Positions 35,640-46,028 of a stretch of 64,000 bases of DNA are shown in pieces. Numbering within the stretch: position 1 is the stretch's first letter; each line of letters opens with the position of its first letter. Position numbers and translations under genes: made by a program. This DNA comes from Corallium rubrum (lineage: Eukaryota; Cnidaria; Anthozoa; Scleralcyonacea; Coralliidae), in NCBI GenBank assembly GCA_964035015.1, contig OZ036013.1, positions 3,840,001-3,904,000 of the forward strand, read 5' to 3'. Under the pieces are notes generated by a model, which saw only the letters and a program-made list of their open reading frames with translations, was not told the DNA's origin and did not search any database.

Positions 35640-36200
35640 CTGACTTTAACATGTTTGAGAAAGTTTCTCGTCTAGGTTAAGTTAGAGTAGTCTTGAGAAA
35701 GACTGCATGTTTGTGGTGGTGGTAGGTCCTCAGCGGCAGTCATCTTCAGAGAAAAATGAAAGGTTTCGGTCAGGTTCGTCTATATTAGCCGAGGTTCAGA
35801 TCACACTTCCACTAAGCACATGCTTAATTATATTTACGGTAGCGGTAGTCAAATATTATTTTACGTTCAGTAATGGTCGCAGGTCTCAAACCTAGTACAA
35901 AAAGAAAGCGTTTTACGATACCAGGATTAAAACCAACTACGACTACCGGACGAAAAAACGAACATTACATCAGCTTAACCACATTTACGGTAGCAGTAGC
36001 GGTAGTGGAAGTGTGATCTGAACCTCGCTATATATGTGTCCGGTTCATTATGTCACGATTGCGAACCTGACCAAAACCTTTCACTTGACTCTGAAGATGA
36101 CCGGCGCCGCTGAGGCCGTCGAAACGTCAGTCATTACCACCACAAACAGACTTTCTCAAGACTACTCTAACCTAGAAGAGCAACTTTCTCAAACATGGTA
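35640..36200. mobile_element. large inverted repeat with Penelope-type ends
   Basis: The left half (35640-35850) and right half (35975-36200) are inverted copies sharing CTTTCTCAAGACTACTCTAA, ACCACCACAAAC, CTGAAGATGAC and GAGGTTCAGATCACACTTCC. Further in, ACGGTAGCGGTAGT repeats face each other. The layout looks like two head-to-head terminal repeats around a short core. Confidence 0.75.
36087..36132 (+). ncRNA. hammerhead-ribozyme-like motif, best copy in the window
   Basis: GACT (stem I, 36087-36090), CTGAAGA (36091-36097), stem II GAC(C)GGC pairing with GCCGTC, GAAA (36121-36124), C, cleavage triplet GTC (36126-36128), then AGTC closing stem I. All conserved boxes of a type I hammerhead with a minimal two-pair stem III are present, the form reported for Penelope-like elements. 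Cleavage is predicted after C36128; activity is untested. Confidence 0.6.
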
Positions 36201-36583
36201 TAGCTATATTGGGTTTAAACCATTTTCTGACTTAAGTTATCGCTGTGTACCGACTGCTGACGATTTCACAGCAATACAAAAGCAACGTTAGAACGATGTT
36301 TTGAACATGTTAGAATATAGATCCAATTTTTTCGGAGAAATCGATCCTAGTTTGAGCTGGAGCTGTAACGAGACATGTGTGAAGTAAAAAACATCTAAGA
36401 CATCAAAGTTGACTGCCGAGATTAATTTTTAGAAACGAAATACTGACGTTTGGAGCGGAACCCTTCATCTTTTTACTCCGATTAAGATCGGTTCCACTCG
36501 AAAAGTCAGCAGGATTGGCATAACAGTTACTGATTGTGTTCACAATAATCGATTTGGATTGGATTTCGAGCGACGCTGAAGTA

Positions 36584-36980
36584 CACACGCAAAAACGCAC
36601 ACTCTGTGTCAGACCTGATGCATAATGATGTCAGATCTGTTCAGAAAAATGTAGCGACCCCTGATACAGCCTGTTGCAGTGTCAGCTACGATACACCTAT
36701 GATATCATATCTGTATCATACCTGCAGCTACAACAGGCTGCCCAGAACAGATTCTGTCAAACTGTATCAGCCTGACATGGTCAGTGCTGTATCAGTTTGA
36801 TATAACAGACTGAACAGGTATGTTGTCTACGGAGCTGTCGCAGTCTGTTAGAAATTCTAACTAAATGTTTATACATCAGCGCTAGTACATCATGTAGCTG
36901 TCAGGCTGTATCAGGGGTCGCTACATTTCTCTGAACAGAACTGATATCAGAGCTGATCAGACTGTGCGTTTTTACGTGTG
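36584..36980. mobile_element. 397-bp MITE with TA duplication
   Basis: Ends CACACGCAAAAACGCACA and TGTGCGTTTTTACGTGTG, TA on each side (36582-36583 and 36981-36982). Inner arms share AAATGTAGCGACCCCTGATA. It contains many CTGTATCAG-like phrases. Confidence 0.85.
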
Positions 36981-37183
36981 TAGTATATAGGATTTACCGG
37001 TCGCATTCACTAGCGGACTCAGACTAGATTTGGACTAAAGCTGGACTAGTATAAAACATACTGGTCAAGTTCATGGAGCACATGGCCATACCTACATGCA
37101 TTTTCCTTGTCAGGAAGACATTCGTACCTTACTGATCTGACCACCCACCCGTACAGCGAATGCCTTATGGCTCCCGCGTCATT

Positions 37184-37465
37184 AATCAGAATATGGTCTA
37201 AAAACTGGGAAAACTTCAAAACGCCTATAATGATCTGTCATTTTATATTGAGACGGTCCTGACCGTGCAGAAACCTTTTGTTTATTGTAATAATATTTAA
37301 ATAACACGATTGAGCGATTGAACACAAACACTGCTATTTGATGATTGCTTCATTGAACCAAAAACACATTGTGCTCACCGTGCACAAGTGCTCACCGTGA
37401 ACAAGTTTACATAAACGCGAACAAAAAGATAGAACAAAGACTTTTCACAATAGACTATGCATTAC
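37184..37465. mobile_element. hAT-type MITE, diverged copy 2
   Basis: Inverse relative of the element at 14018-14315, sharing ATATGGTCTNNAAACT, GTGCACGGT-like and AACAAAAAGATAGA phrases. Ends are decayed. Confidence 0.6.
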
Positions 37466-37612
37466 TAGAATGTATTCATTAGCAGGCAACAACAATCGTG
37501 TAATTGCTCCCCCCTCCTGTTAGCCATCTGCGCACTTAAAATTATTTATCAACGATAAACCTTGTCATCTCAGCAGTTGTTTCTCGCAGGGCCGTCCTCT
37601 TAAATCAATACA

Positions 37613-37685
37613 ATGAAAACTGGCGTAGTTATTCAGTGCTTCGTCATGCTTTTCATAGCTCCAAGCTGGATAATTGCAAAAAAAG
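37613..37685 (+). CDS. exon 1 (signal peptide) of somatomedin-B/Methuselah-like receptor
   Basis: The ATG at 37613 opens 24 codons: a short basic start (MKTG), a hydrophobic core (VVIQCFVMLFIAPSWII) and AKK, a standard signal peptide. It ends at AAAG with the donor GTAAGT, in phase 1. The next acceptor in phase is at 43057, where two bases complete the codon and the somatomedin-B domain begins. This link is inferred from splice signals, phase and the expected domain order; the first intron would be 5.4 kb and filled with repeats. Confidence 0.7.
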
Positions 37686-37734
37686 GTAAGTCAACAAATC
37701 TCTACAGTCAAAATTACATGTGCAAGTCTATATG

Positions 37735-38297
37735 AGGACAAAGATGAGGATGGGAATGAGGGTAAGGATGAGGGCAAGAGGAGGATGGTGATGAGGGTGA
37801 GGAAGAAGACGAGGATGAAAATAAGGAGGAAGATAAGGAGGAAGATTAGGATGGAGATGAGGATGAAGATGAAGATAAGGATGAGGATGAAAATAACATA
37901 GAGAAGGAGAAGGATATAAGAGGATCAGGACGAGGAGGAAGATAAGGGTGAGGATAACAGAGAAGAGAAGGATAAAGATGAAGAAAAAGATGAGGATAAG
38001 AATGAAGATTAGTATAATGAGGAACATAAAGAGTAAGAATAAGAGCGGAGCAGAGCTGAGCTGAGCTGAGCTGAGCTGAGCTGAGCTGAGCTGAGCTGAG
38101 CTGAGCTGAGCTGAGCTGAGCTGAGCTGAGCTGAGCAGAGCAGAGCAGAGCAGAGCAGAGCAGAGCAGAGCAGAGCAGAGCAGAGCAGAGCTGAGCTGAG
38201 CAGAGCAGAGCAGAACTGAGCTGAGCAGAGCAGAGCTCAGCAGAGATGAACAGAGCAGAGCGGACCTGAGCAGAGCTAAGCAGAGTTGAGCTGAGCA
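37735..38297. repeat. purine-rich GAGGAT tract followed by (GAGCT/GAGCA)n
   Basis: GAGGATGAGG-like hexamers span 37735-38035. At 38043-38297 they are followed by pentamers GAGCT and GAGCA, first a uniform GAGCT block, then a GAGCA block, then mixtures. The tract starts only 50 bp after exon 1 of the receptor gene. Confidence 0.95.
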
Positions 38298-38299
38298 GT

Positions 38300-38905
38300 T
38301 ACTCGATAAAATATTTCGTGAAACCTCTGTATTTCGACACAGAGTTCACCAAAGTAGGACGCACTTCAACTTCGTGCAACGGCTTGTGTGAAATCTATCT
38401 CGCAATGGGAAGCGACACAGGTTTATACAACGAGGGGGTGTTACACGTTGCAACCTGTTTCACAAATCGTTGCATCGAATAACAGCGGCTTTAACCGATT
38501 ACTTTGGCTTGCCACGCATTACTGCACTTGTTAGCATACCCATCGTTAGACAGTAATTACTTTTCAATACAACTACAGTAATTAAAAAAAGGCTTTTAGT
38601 TGATGAACAAACTTGATAACTGTCTTATCTTGAATACTCAAAATAATATCAATAAACGCCTATATCTCTTGTTCAATGGGAACCAGTAATTAAAAAAAAT
38701 AAAAAAACTAAAAAAAACCGCGTCGCGCGAATTATTATCAAGTTATAATGAGGCACAAAAAATGTAATCACAAAATTTGCAATATTCCACTGTAAATTAA
38801 AACGTAAACACTTGGCTTCATGTGCAAGTGACTTGAAGAGTTAGTTGTTGCTTCTCTCCTGTGCCTCGAAGGTTTTTCTCCGGGTTCTCCGATTTTCCTC
38901 CTCAA
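38300..38905. other. intronic, nothing recognised
   Basis: Part of intron 1 of the receptor gene; no repeat family identified. Confidence 0.45.
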
Positions 38906-38908
38906 TAA

Positions 38909-39386
38909 GGGGGTGTTCATATGATCCCGGTTACCGGGCTGGCCCGCTTAGTGGGGATCTCGCCTCGTAGTTATTTTCCTATAAAAATTTGCTTTGCGTT
39001 CATATGAGAAAGCGGGCTGGCCCGTAAGTAGGTGGGATGAAATTTTCCCATAGGAACACATCGTCCCGCTTACCGGAATGAGTCATTAAGGACAAAAGTT
39101 AGTTCTTTTTTGTAGAATTAAGGATAGTTGAAGATTTTATTGTTTACTGGCATATAAATCACAATTGTATAATAAAAGGATTGATTATGGAGCATACAAA
39201 CATGTGCAATACGACAAAATTGCGATCTTTGATGGCTGATGTCTAGTCACGGATCATCAGACAAGCTAATTTTAGTCATGATTCCTCCTCGGTAAGCGGG
39301 ATGAAAACTACCATATGAACACAAAGCCGAGACTTCGTTTTGCTTACCAGGCCATCCCGCTTACCGGGATCATATGAACACCCCCC
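38909..39386. mobile_element. 478-bp MITE (GGGGGTGTTCATATGATCCC ends)
   Basis: Left GGGGGTGTTCATATGATCCC and right GGGATCATATGAACACCCCC are exact inverted termini. TTCATATG and GCGGGATG phrases recur internally in both orientations. Confidence 0.88.
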
Positions 39387-39389
39387 AAA

Positions 39390-40825
39390 ACATACGTAAT
39401 TAATTCTTTGAAAGTTTTCATGGCGATAATGTTGTTAAAGTTGCACTTGTTTTTGCTGTACAAGCTATTCGTTCCCAAGTACATCGCAAGGCAAATGTTG
39501 ATTTTACGAAAATAAGAAAGCCAGAAAACCCTGAGAAAAACCGTTGAAGCACCGAAGAGACCAAATATACCATTACCAGAAATTTGGGACAAGATGGTGG
39601 CACGCGTGCGTATTGGACCATAATAATGGAGATTCTCAACAGTAAATAATAAGGAGAGCATATAATAATTCAAAGTTTGCTTAAACGGTGACATATTTCT
39701 TCTTTGCCCGACTCCATCTGACTTCAGCATGGACTAAGGAACAGTTATATATAACTAAAAAACATTTGCTTACCTTGACGACAAAGTACTTCCCTAGCGC
39801 GTCTTATTTTTGCACTGAAAGCGCCACTATCCACAGTGTTAGCCATAGTAATCTTTGTAAACAGGTGCTAGAAATTGGCCAAATTGACCAACAACTTTAC
39901 GGGCAATGCGAAGTGCCTGACTCGCGGTGTATTCGGCATGAGTCAGTCTACTTCGAGAGCACATAAAGGTCCTCATTTGTCCCTAGCATAGTACTTCCAA
40001 AAGCGTTTGAACTTGCTTGATTTCACAGTCCTGGTTGTCGTTTACAGGTTGTTTATAATATACATGCACGATTTATAGGCAAATTCTAAAGAATTCAATG
40101 ACTTGAATAATGAGAAACACTAGAATACAATATAGCATAAATCCCGACGTTCGAGGGTTTTATCCGACTTAAATGATTATTGAGGAGGTTTTCCAACAAA
40201 GTTTTGTCTATTTTTTCGACCTTGGACAAAGATTTTCCTAGTTTTTTTCTCCATTTATTTTCTAATTAGTATTCATAGGGTTGTATGCTATATACAACCC
40301 TCGCAAGAACAAAGAAAACCGACTCGATAATAAATTAATACCTGATAAAACTTCTTGACGTAAGAAAGAATACTAATAATGAACATACAATTTTATATAA
40401 AGAATACTAATGAACATACAATTTTATATAAAGAATACTAATGAACATAACATCCAATAAAGAATCGTTTTTAAAGCCATTCAAAACACTCGCATCACGT
40501 GTTTTATCAGATCTAAAACACTCGGGCTGCGCCCTCACTCCTGCTCGTGTTTTAAATATTACTTATTTTTCACATGCCTTAGTTTCCTTTCTCCTCTTAG
40601 GGGAATATATTCAATAGCCCCTGGCAAAACAATAGATTAATATTCCCTCTAATATTCCCCTCTACCATTCCTCGCTATCAGTAATATTCTCCTCTAATCT
40701 TTCCGTCTAATATCCCCCCGCACCACTCCTTATCTTATGAAATCCTGTCAACCTCGCCATGTGAAAAATAAGTACTTCGCCCTCGGTGAATAAATCACAT
40801 ATCCCCTTGTGGCCTCAAAATAACC
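39390..40825. other. intronic, nothing certain
   Basis: The minus-strand 128-aa open frame at 39344-39730 runs out of the MITE terminus and has no recognisable domain. A 44-bp duplication (ACATACAATTTTATATAAAG) lies near 40385-40440. No gene is supported. Confidence 0.45.
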
Positions 40826-40828
40826 TAT

Positions 40829-41010
40829 TCTCGGTTTTCACTCACGTGATCGGTGGCCCCCTTGGGGTGGTGAAACAATACGAAAGGTTTGAATAAGAAT
40901 ACGGTTAAATTCTCATAGGATAAAGGTTGTGCACCAACATGGCCGCCATTTCATTGTTTCTGTGCACCAACATGGCCGCCGTGACGTCAGATGAAAACCA
41001 AGAATACATA
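40829..41010. mobile_element. short dispersed element (TTCTCGGTTTTCA ends)
   Basis: ATTCTCGGTTTTCA at the left and TGAAAACCAAGAAT at the right are inverted. The interior duplicates GTGCACCAACATGGCCGCC. Probably a MITE. Confidence 0.6.
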
Positions 41011-41219
41011 ATTATATTATTAGGCGAATAGCCGCTACCGAGAGCGACGGCACAAACGACCCAAATTTCTGGTGATGCAACAAGTGAGTCTGCAACGTAT
41101 TTTTCACTTCACAGACACTTTAAGATAACAAGACGAAATCAAAAGTTAGCCAAAATCGCTACAAAATGAGAAAACATCGTTACTGTTTATTGACCCCAAC
41201 TTTTTTTTTTTAATTTTAC

Positions 41220-41453
41220 TATGAAAACATCAGTTATACTACGGATTTTCTGCAACTTTTCACTTCTGGAAGAATTAAAGAGTTTCAAAATATTAAAAAT
41301 TTTGAGTTTAAATATTTAGGGTTTGACGACTTTAAAATTATTAGCTCTTGTTATTTTGAATCTGAACTTCTTTTACGTGAAAGTTTGCTTATTGCTAAAC
41401 TTAAGCCTTCCTTAAGTGCGAACATAGGTTCTGTGACACTCTACTTGTTTTGA
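41220..41453 (+). pseudogene. Penelope-like element remnant, C-terminus of GIY-YIG endonuclease
   Basis: An open plus frame without a start reads FTSGRIKEFQ and later ESELLLRESLLIAKLKPSLS, ending TLYLF and TGA. The RESLLI.KLKPSL and terminal LF pattern is characteristic of the end of the Penelope-like element polyprotein (GIY-YIG domain). Everything upstream is missing. A hammerhead-like motif follows 150 bp downstream on the same strand, as expected for the 3' terminal repeat. Confidence 0.7.
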
Positions 41454-41598
41454 TTTTGTCTGTCAACGACCATTTAATCCTTCCTTTTTTCTCACCTTTA
41501 TTATTTTACTATCAGCTTATTTTATTCTCGCTTTTTACTGGTTAAGACCTTTTGCATGTAAATTCAAATATCTATAGTTTTACTGTGATTGTAATTTA

Positions 41599-41642
41599 GT
41601 CTCTGAAGATGTTGTACGCGTAATACAATGAAACGTTAGGTC
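41599..41642 (+). ncRNA. hammerhead-like motif in Penelope 3' region
   Basis: CTGAAGA (41603-41609), stem II TTGTA/TACAA around CGCGTAA, GAAA (41630-41633), then CGTTA. It lies downstream of the endonuclease remnant at 41220-41453. Stem I pairing is weak. Confidence 0.5.
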
Positions 41643-41696
41643 TTAATAAATATTTTTAAAATATGCCACTGCTTCGTGTTTTATGCTGGGCTCTTA

Positions 41697-42245
41697 CCGT
41701 AAATGTTCGATTTAGCGCCGCTCTCGATTAAGCGCCGCTCCCGATTAAGCGCCGCATCCAGAAGCAGGATAATTTAATAAGCGCCGCACCTTCGAAAAAG
41801 ATGAATCAGCAACAAAACACAAACCGATACGTTAACATATCAACATATCTTTAATAAATCACTGGAGTTTTTTGCCAGTCAAGGTCGCGAGGTACTTTGA
41901 TCGCAGCTGTCCATCCTAAAAAAGCCGGACACAAATCCCTTTTAAGTCTCTGATTCAGATGTCGAAGATGCCTCTGATCCACATCTATGGATAGACGACG
42001 ATGAAGAAGGCGATGACCACGACGTTGACGTTCCTTTTTGAATTTATTGTGCTATTGGGTATTATGAAAATTATTGGGTTAAATTTATTGGGTTTTTCTA
42101 TGGATAATTAAAGTTGTGTTATGAGCATTTTGTCAACTTTTTTTAATAAGCGCCGCTCTCGATTAAGCGCCGCTCTCGATTAAGCGCCGCACCAAAAGAT
42201 TGCAAATTTTAATAAGCGCCGCGGCGCTAAATCGAACATTTACGG
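41697..42245. mobile_element. 549-bp pogo/Tigger-like element with TA duplication
   Basis: Ends CCGTAAATGTTCGATTTAGC and GCTAAATCGAACATTTACGG are flanked by TA (41695-41696 and 42246-42247). GATTAAGCGCCGC units are repeated at both ends. An internal plus frame near 41955-42041 ends SEDASD-like then DPHLWIDDDEEGDDHDVDVP before a stop, an acidic tail like that of pogo-type transposases. The catalytic part has been deleted. Confidence 0.85.
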
Positions 42246-42354
42246 TATATTCATCAATAGATTACGCCTGGTCAAATGGTCAATCTATAGCCAATAATTA
42301 AAGAGTTGTTTTGTTTTTAATTTACACTTCAAATAAACGACAAGTTTTTTAAAA

Positions 42355-42392
42355 GTAAACATGTTTCGGAAACACTTATGCCATCTTCAGTA
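42355..42392 (-). ncRNA. hammerhead-like motif in minus-strand Penelope 3' region
   Basis: On the minus strand CTGAAGA (42390-42384) is followed by a stem-like GGCA...TTCC segment, GAAA (42367-42364) and CATGTTT. It lies downstream of the minus-strand endonuclease remnant at 42640-42840. Confidence 0.45.
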
Positions 42393-42639
42393 CTAAGCAG
42401 TAATGGATTAAAATATCTACAAGCAGTAAGCAGTAACCTGATTTGTATTACAATGTGACGAACTGAGGAGAATATTGACAAGGTGACATGTCATTCTAAT
42501 GAAGGCGTCTAGCGTGAAAAACAAGTATAGAAATTCTAATTATAGTGGTGGAGATGTAAAGAGGGAGAGAGAGGAGGGAAAAAAATTAATTATAAAATTA
42601 TAAACTAAATATAGTGTTAAAATGAGAGACTTGAACGTT

Positions 42640-42840
42640 TAGGTCAGATTTGGTTTTATTAATGTAAAGAGCTTCCTTTAGTTTCAGTTGATGGCAGACT
42701 TTGCCGCGTCTAGAATGTTAAAGCATGAGGAGTTGTATTGGTTTTTACATGAAGGGGACTGTTGAAGATGTTTGTATATATGTGCGAGCTTTTGTCGATC
42801 TGAGTGTGTTCTTTAATCCATGTGGTGAGGTGACGAGTGG
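42640..42840 (-). pseudogene. Penelope-like element remnant (minus), GIY-YIG region
   Basis: Read on the minus strand, pieces HLTTWIKEHTQIDKSSHIY, then after a frameshift KHLQQSPSC and FNILDAAKSAIN, then LKEALYI-like residues. This order is typical of the Penelope-like GIY-YIG endonuclease. Frameshifts and stops show it is dead. On the plus strand, 42833-42937 carries YYEHI...QQLFTSGRI, a piece of the same kind as 41220-41290, so two fragments abut. Confidence 0.65.
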
Positions 42841-43056
42841 TTTTAATTTATTTTACTATGAGCATATCAGAAACTTTAATACTGGGGATTTTCAGCAACT
42901 TTTCACTTCTGGAAGAATTATTGAGAAATTACCTTAATGACGCTAAGAGTACCCAAAGAACCAATAGACAGAGTAGATACACTGATTAGACTAGTGCAAT
43001 GCAAATGTCACATTAATTAGTGTGATACATTCAGTGATTGCAATGTTTGATTCTAG

Positions 43057-43249
43057 GGCATGGCGTGTACAACACAATACTTGAGGAATACGGCACAATG
43101 ATAAGTCAAGTCCAGTTTTCATCTTGGATGGAAAAGAGTTGTAACAATAAATGCACAGAAAAAAACAAAATTCCAAGATTTCCAAGTAGATGCCACTGTG
43201 ACAAACAGTGCGTTGAGCTTGGAGACTGCTGTGTGGATTATTGGAAAAG
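43057..43249 (+). CDS. exon 2: somatomedin-B domain of the receptor
   Basis: Acceptor GATTCTAG precedes 43057 and donor GTACCA follows 43249. The exon encodes about 64 residues starting HGVYNTILEEYG. It includes a cysteine-rich segment CNNKCTEKNKIPRFPSRCHC followed by DKQCVELGDCCVDYW, the cysteine spacing of a somatomedin-B domain. Phase agrees with exon 1 on the left and with exon 3 on the right (the split codon becomes Ser). In the family such domains sit outside the cell ahead of the seven-helix part; a ligand cannot be predicted. Confidence 0.85.
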
Positions 43250-43759
43250 GTACCATGATAACAACACCATGATCACAGAACCATGATCGCCGCAGCACCA
43301 TGATCACAGAACCATGATCACAGAATCACGACCATGGCACCTTGACCAAAGCACCACGACCAGAGCACCATGATCACAGCACCACGATCACAGCACCACG
43401 ACCATAGCACCTTGACCAAAGCACCACAACCACAGCACCATAATCACAGAACCACCACCACAGCACCATGATCAAAGCACCACGACCACAGCATGCACCA
43501 TGGTCACAGCACCATGATCACAGCACCATGACCACGACGACAGCACTACCCCCACGGCACCATGACCACAGCACCACAACCACAGCAGTACCACACCCAC
43601 AGCACCATGATCACGACCACAGTACCATGACAACAGCACCACGACTACAGTACCACGACCACAGAACTACGACCACAGCACTTCACCCACAGTACCATGA
43701 CCACAGCGCCATGACCATGAACATATTTGCTTTTCGTAATCATTGTTTTTGTTAAATAG
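43250..43759. repeat. intron 2, almost wholly a CACCATGATCACAG minisatellite
   Basis: The 510-bp intron consists of 10-15-bp units on the theme CACCATGATCACAG / CACCACGACCACAG from just after the donor to about 43720. It then ends in a short T-rich acceptor (GTTAAATAG). It is open in one plus frame (His/Thr/Asp-rich), which is incidental. Confidence 0.9.
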
Positions 43760-45063
43760 CTGCAACTATTCGTTTCCTGACATCTACGAAAGCAGTCAAG
43801 TGTACAAGTGCTTGGAATCAAAAATTAAACTTTCCAACAACAGCACGACCAGTAGCACTCGTACAAAAGTAGGCTATGACGTAATCGCCACCTGCCCTTC
43901 AAACTACCAGAATCGGAAACTTCTAGAAGCTTGCGAAAATCCTTTCCTAAACGATCCCCGGGCTCTTTCTTTTGTCGAAGGTAAAGACGAACGAATATAC
44001 AGAAATCAACACTGCGCAGAATGCCACGGTATTACAGAATGGAAACATTGGAATACATCGTTGAGCTGTCCTAATAGTACACTGGATTTAATTCGGGAAA
44101 GACTCGCCGCCAACAACTACACGTTTAGTACAGACGAACGCAGAAGCATACGCGAAACATGTCAAGTAGTTATGAAGCCATTCGATAGACGCAACCCCAC
44201 TCCTTGCGCGATCGCTATAGTGTGCGAGAATAAGACCAATCCAGATTACAAGAAATGTCTCTCTTACAAGCGCTTGCTCTACACTGGCCGCAGTTCCGAT
44301 TTACCAATAAAGAATCCACATTGTGCCCGATGCAACAAAATTGATCTCAGAATGCTGACAGGGCTAGATCTTACTGGAGGAGGTCAAGGAGACGGCTCTA
44401 CCTCCCTGGCAATCTTATTCGATTTCACGAAAGCGTCAAATATCTACGGGAGGGAAACTAAAAAGGAGATTCGTAAATGCAAGCCAGGCAGAGTGTACGA
44501 CTTCAAGTTAAAAGCGTGCAGGTTGCAAAGAATCCTCCGAAACTCGACTCTGACAAATTGGACGTGCGAATTTTGGAACGAAACATTTCCTAACACATCA
44601 GATCATATCATTGTCTATGAAAATGGTTCGATTTTTGTGCCAGGGCAGAACAAGTTGTACGAACCAGGGAGTTATCGTTGGCACAGTCAGAACGTAACAG
44701 TATGTGGAAACTTCACCACTGAATTTCAACTAGAGCCGAACAAGCAAAAAATGCTGCTGTACTCGGAGATCGAATTTCGTCTAACTCTTGTTGGGTTTTC
44801 GCTTTCAATTTTTTCCTTACTCGCCGTTATAATAACGTATGTATTATTCAGTGAACTGAGAAAGACTTTACCTGGAAAAACAGTCATAAATCTCGCAGTA
44901 GCTCTCCTTCTCAGTCAATTAGTCTTTCTGGTTACCATGGTAAAAGACGTGTCTGGTCAACTCTGCACTCTGACAGCTGTATTACTCCACTATCTGTATA
45001 TCGTCTCGTTTTGCTGGATGAATGTCATTGCTTTCGATGTGGCTAGAACGTTCGCAAGAAAAA
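43760..45063 (+). CDS. exon 3: cysteine-rich ectodomain and helices 1-3 of a Methuselah-like family-B GPCR
   Basis: The exon starts after GTTAAATAG (CNYSFPDIYESS) and ends at AAA with donor GTAAGT; the open frame beyond that is intron. About 434 residues are encoded: a cysteine-rich extracellular region with many N-glycosylation sequons (NNST, NTS, NSTLTNWT), the pattern CRLQRI..NSTLTNWTCEFWNET common to cnidarian somatomedin-B/7TM receptors, and then three helices (EFRLTLVGFSLSIFSLLAVI, VINLAVALLLSQLVFLVTMV, LCTLTAVLLHYLYIVSFCWM). The last is followed by NVIAFDVARTF, typical of family B helix 3. Expected role: surface receptor signalling through G proteins. Helices 4-7 should be in later exons, which I do not find before the Polinton at 47.9 kb. 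Confidence 0.85.
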
Positions 45064-45335
45064 GTAAGTCAGGCAGTGTTTACACTTTACGTTATACAAG
45101 TATAGCGCGAAATTTATAGATTACATTTTTGTGTTGGTGTACTGTATTATACTATACCCAGGGCTAGATCTATGCGTGTTTTCATTGGTTGTTGCCCATG
45201 ATCTATTAGAGGACAGACACATGGATCACGTCAGATCACGTCAGCTGACTTGCTTTTTTCTTTCTTCATGCCCCAAAATCCAGCAAGAAGTATTGTGTAA
45301 TTTTTATAGTGTATAAAACAAATAGATTCCATTTT
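45064..45335. other. start of receptor intron 3, nothing recognised
   Basis: No helix-4 exon or repeat identified. Confidence 0.45.
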
Positions 45336-45337
45336 TT

Positions 45338-45480
45338 GTTGTCTGTTCAGTTATAGATGCACAGAAGACGTAACAACGTGGTAAGAACATCAGTGACCCA
45401 CTCGACTGCGTCTCGTGGGCCACTTTTTTGTTCTTACCACGTTGTGACGTCATCTGTGCATCTATAACTGAACAGACAAC
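45338..45480. repeat. 143-bp hairpin element
   Basis: GTTGTCTGTTCAGTTATAGA and its inverse at the right end, with GTGGTAAGAAC facing GTTCTTACCAC inside. Confidence 0.85.
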
Positions 45481-45592
45481 GGCAAAATGTAATCTATTTG
45501 TTAAATATATCACAGATGACGTCACAGTGTGTAAACATAACAAAAAAGTACGACACGAGACGAAATCGAGTTGCTGTGACTGTTGTTCCTTA

Positions 45593-46028
45593 AAGGCCTG
45601 GCCAAACGCTTTCAATATCGCATTCAACATCATTCAACATTGTTGAACGATGTTGAATAATGCTGAAAGCACGGGTGGCCAAATGAATTCAACATCGTTC
45701 AACATTCATGAATGACAATTAATTCAACGCGGGCTACCACAAAAGCTGGAATCGACAATATCCCGCATGGCGCATGTCTCTGTTCAACAAAGTTGAATGA
45801 GATGTGGCCAAATGCGTTCAACACCTTTCAACATTTTGAGAACAATAGAAATGTTGAACGCGTGTTGCACGAAAATTTGAACATGTTCAAATTTCGTTCA
45901 ACATCATTCAACACCATTCAACAACGTTCAACATCATTCAACAGGGGTGGCCAAACGCTTTCAACATATTGAATTCAACAATGTTGAACCATGTTGAGTG
46001 AAATGTTGAAAGCGTTTGGCCAGGCCTT
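45593..46028. mobile_element. 436-bp MITE with TA duplication and TTCAACAT repeats
   Basis: Ends AAGGCCTGGCCAAACGCTTT and AAAGCGTTTGGCCAGGCCTT, TA on both sides (45591-45592 and 46029-46030). The interior is built from TTCAACATNRTTCAACA phrases in both orientations. Sequence outside both ends is again similar (TGACGTC, AATGTAATCTGTTT), so it sits within an older inverted repeat. Confidence 0.87.

Noticed and set aside
39344..39730. 128-aa minus-strand frame with hydrophobic segments
   Set aside because: It extends into a MITE terminus and has no recognisable family or start context.
43468..43755. 95-aa His/Thr-rich frame
   Set aside because: It is the minisatellite of receptor intron 2 between good splice sites.
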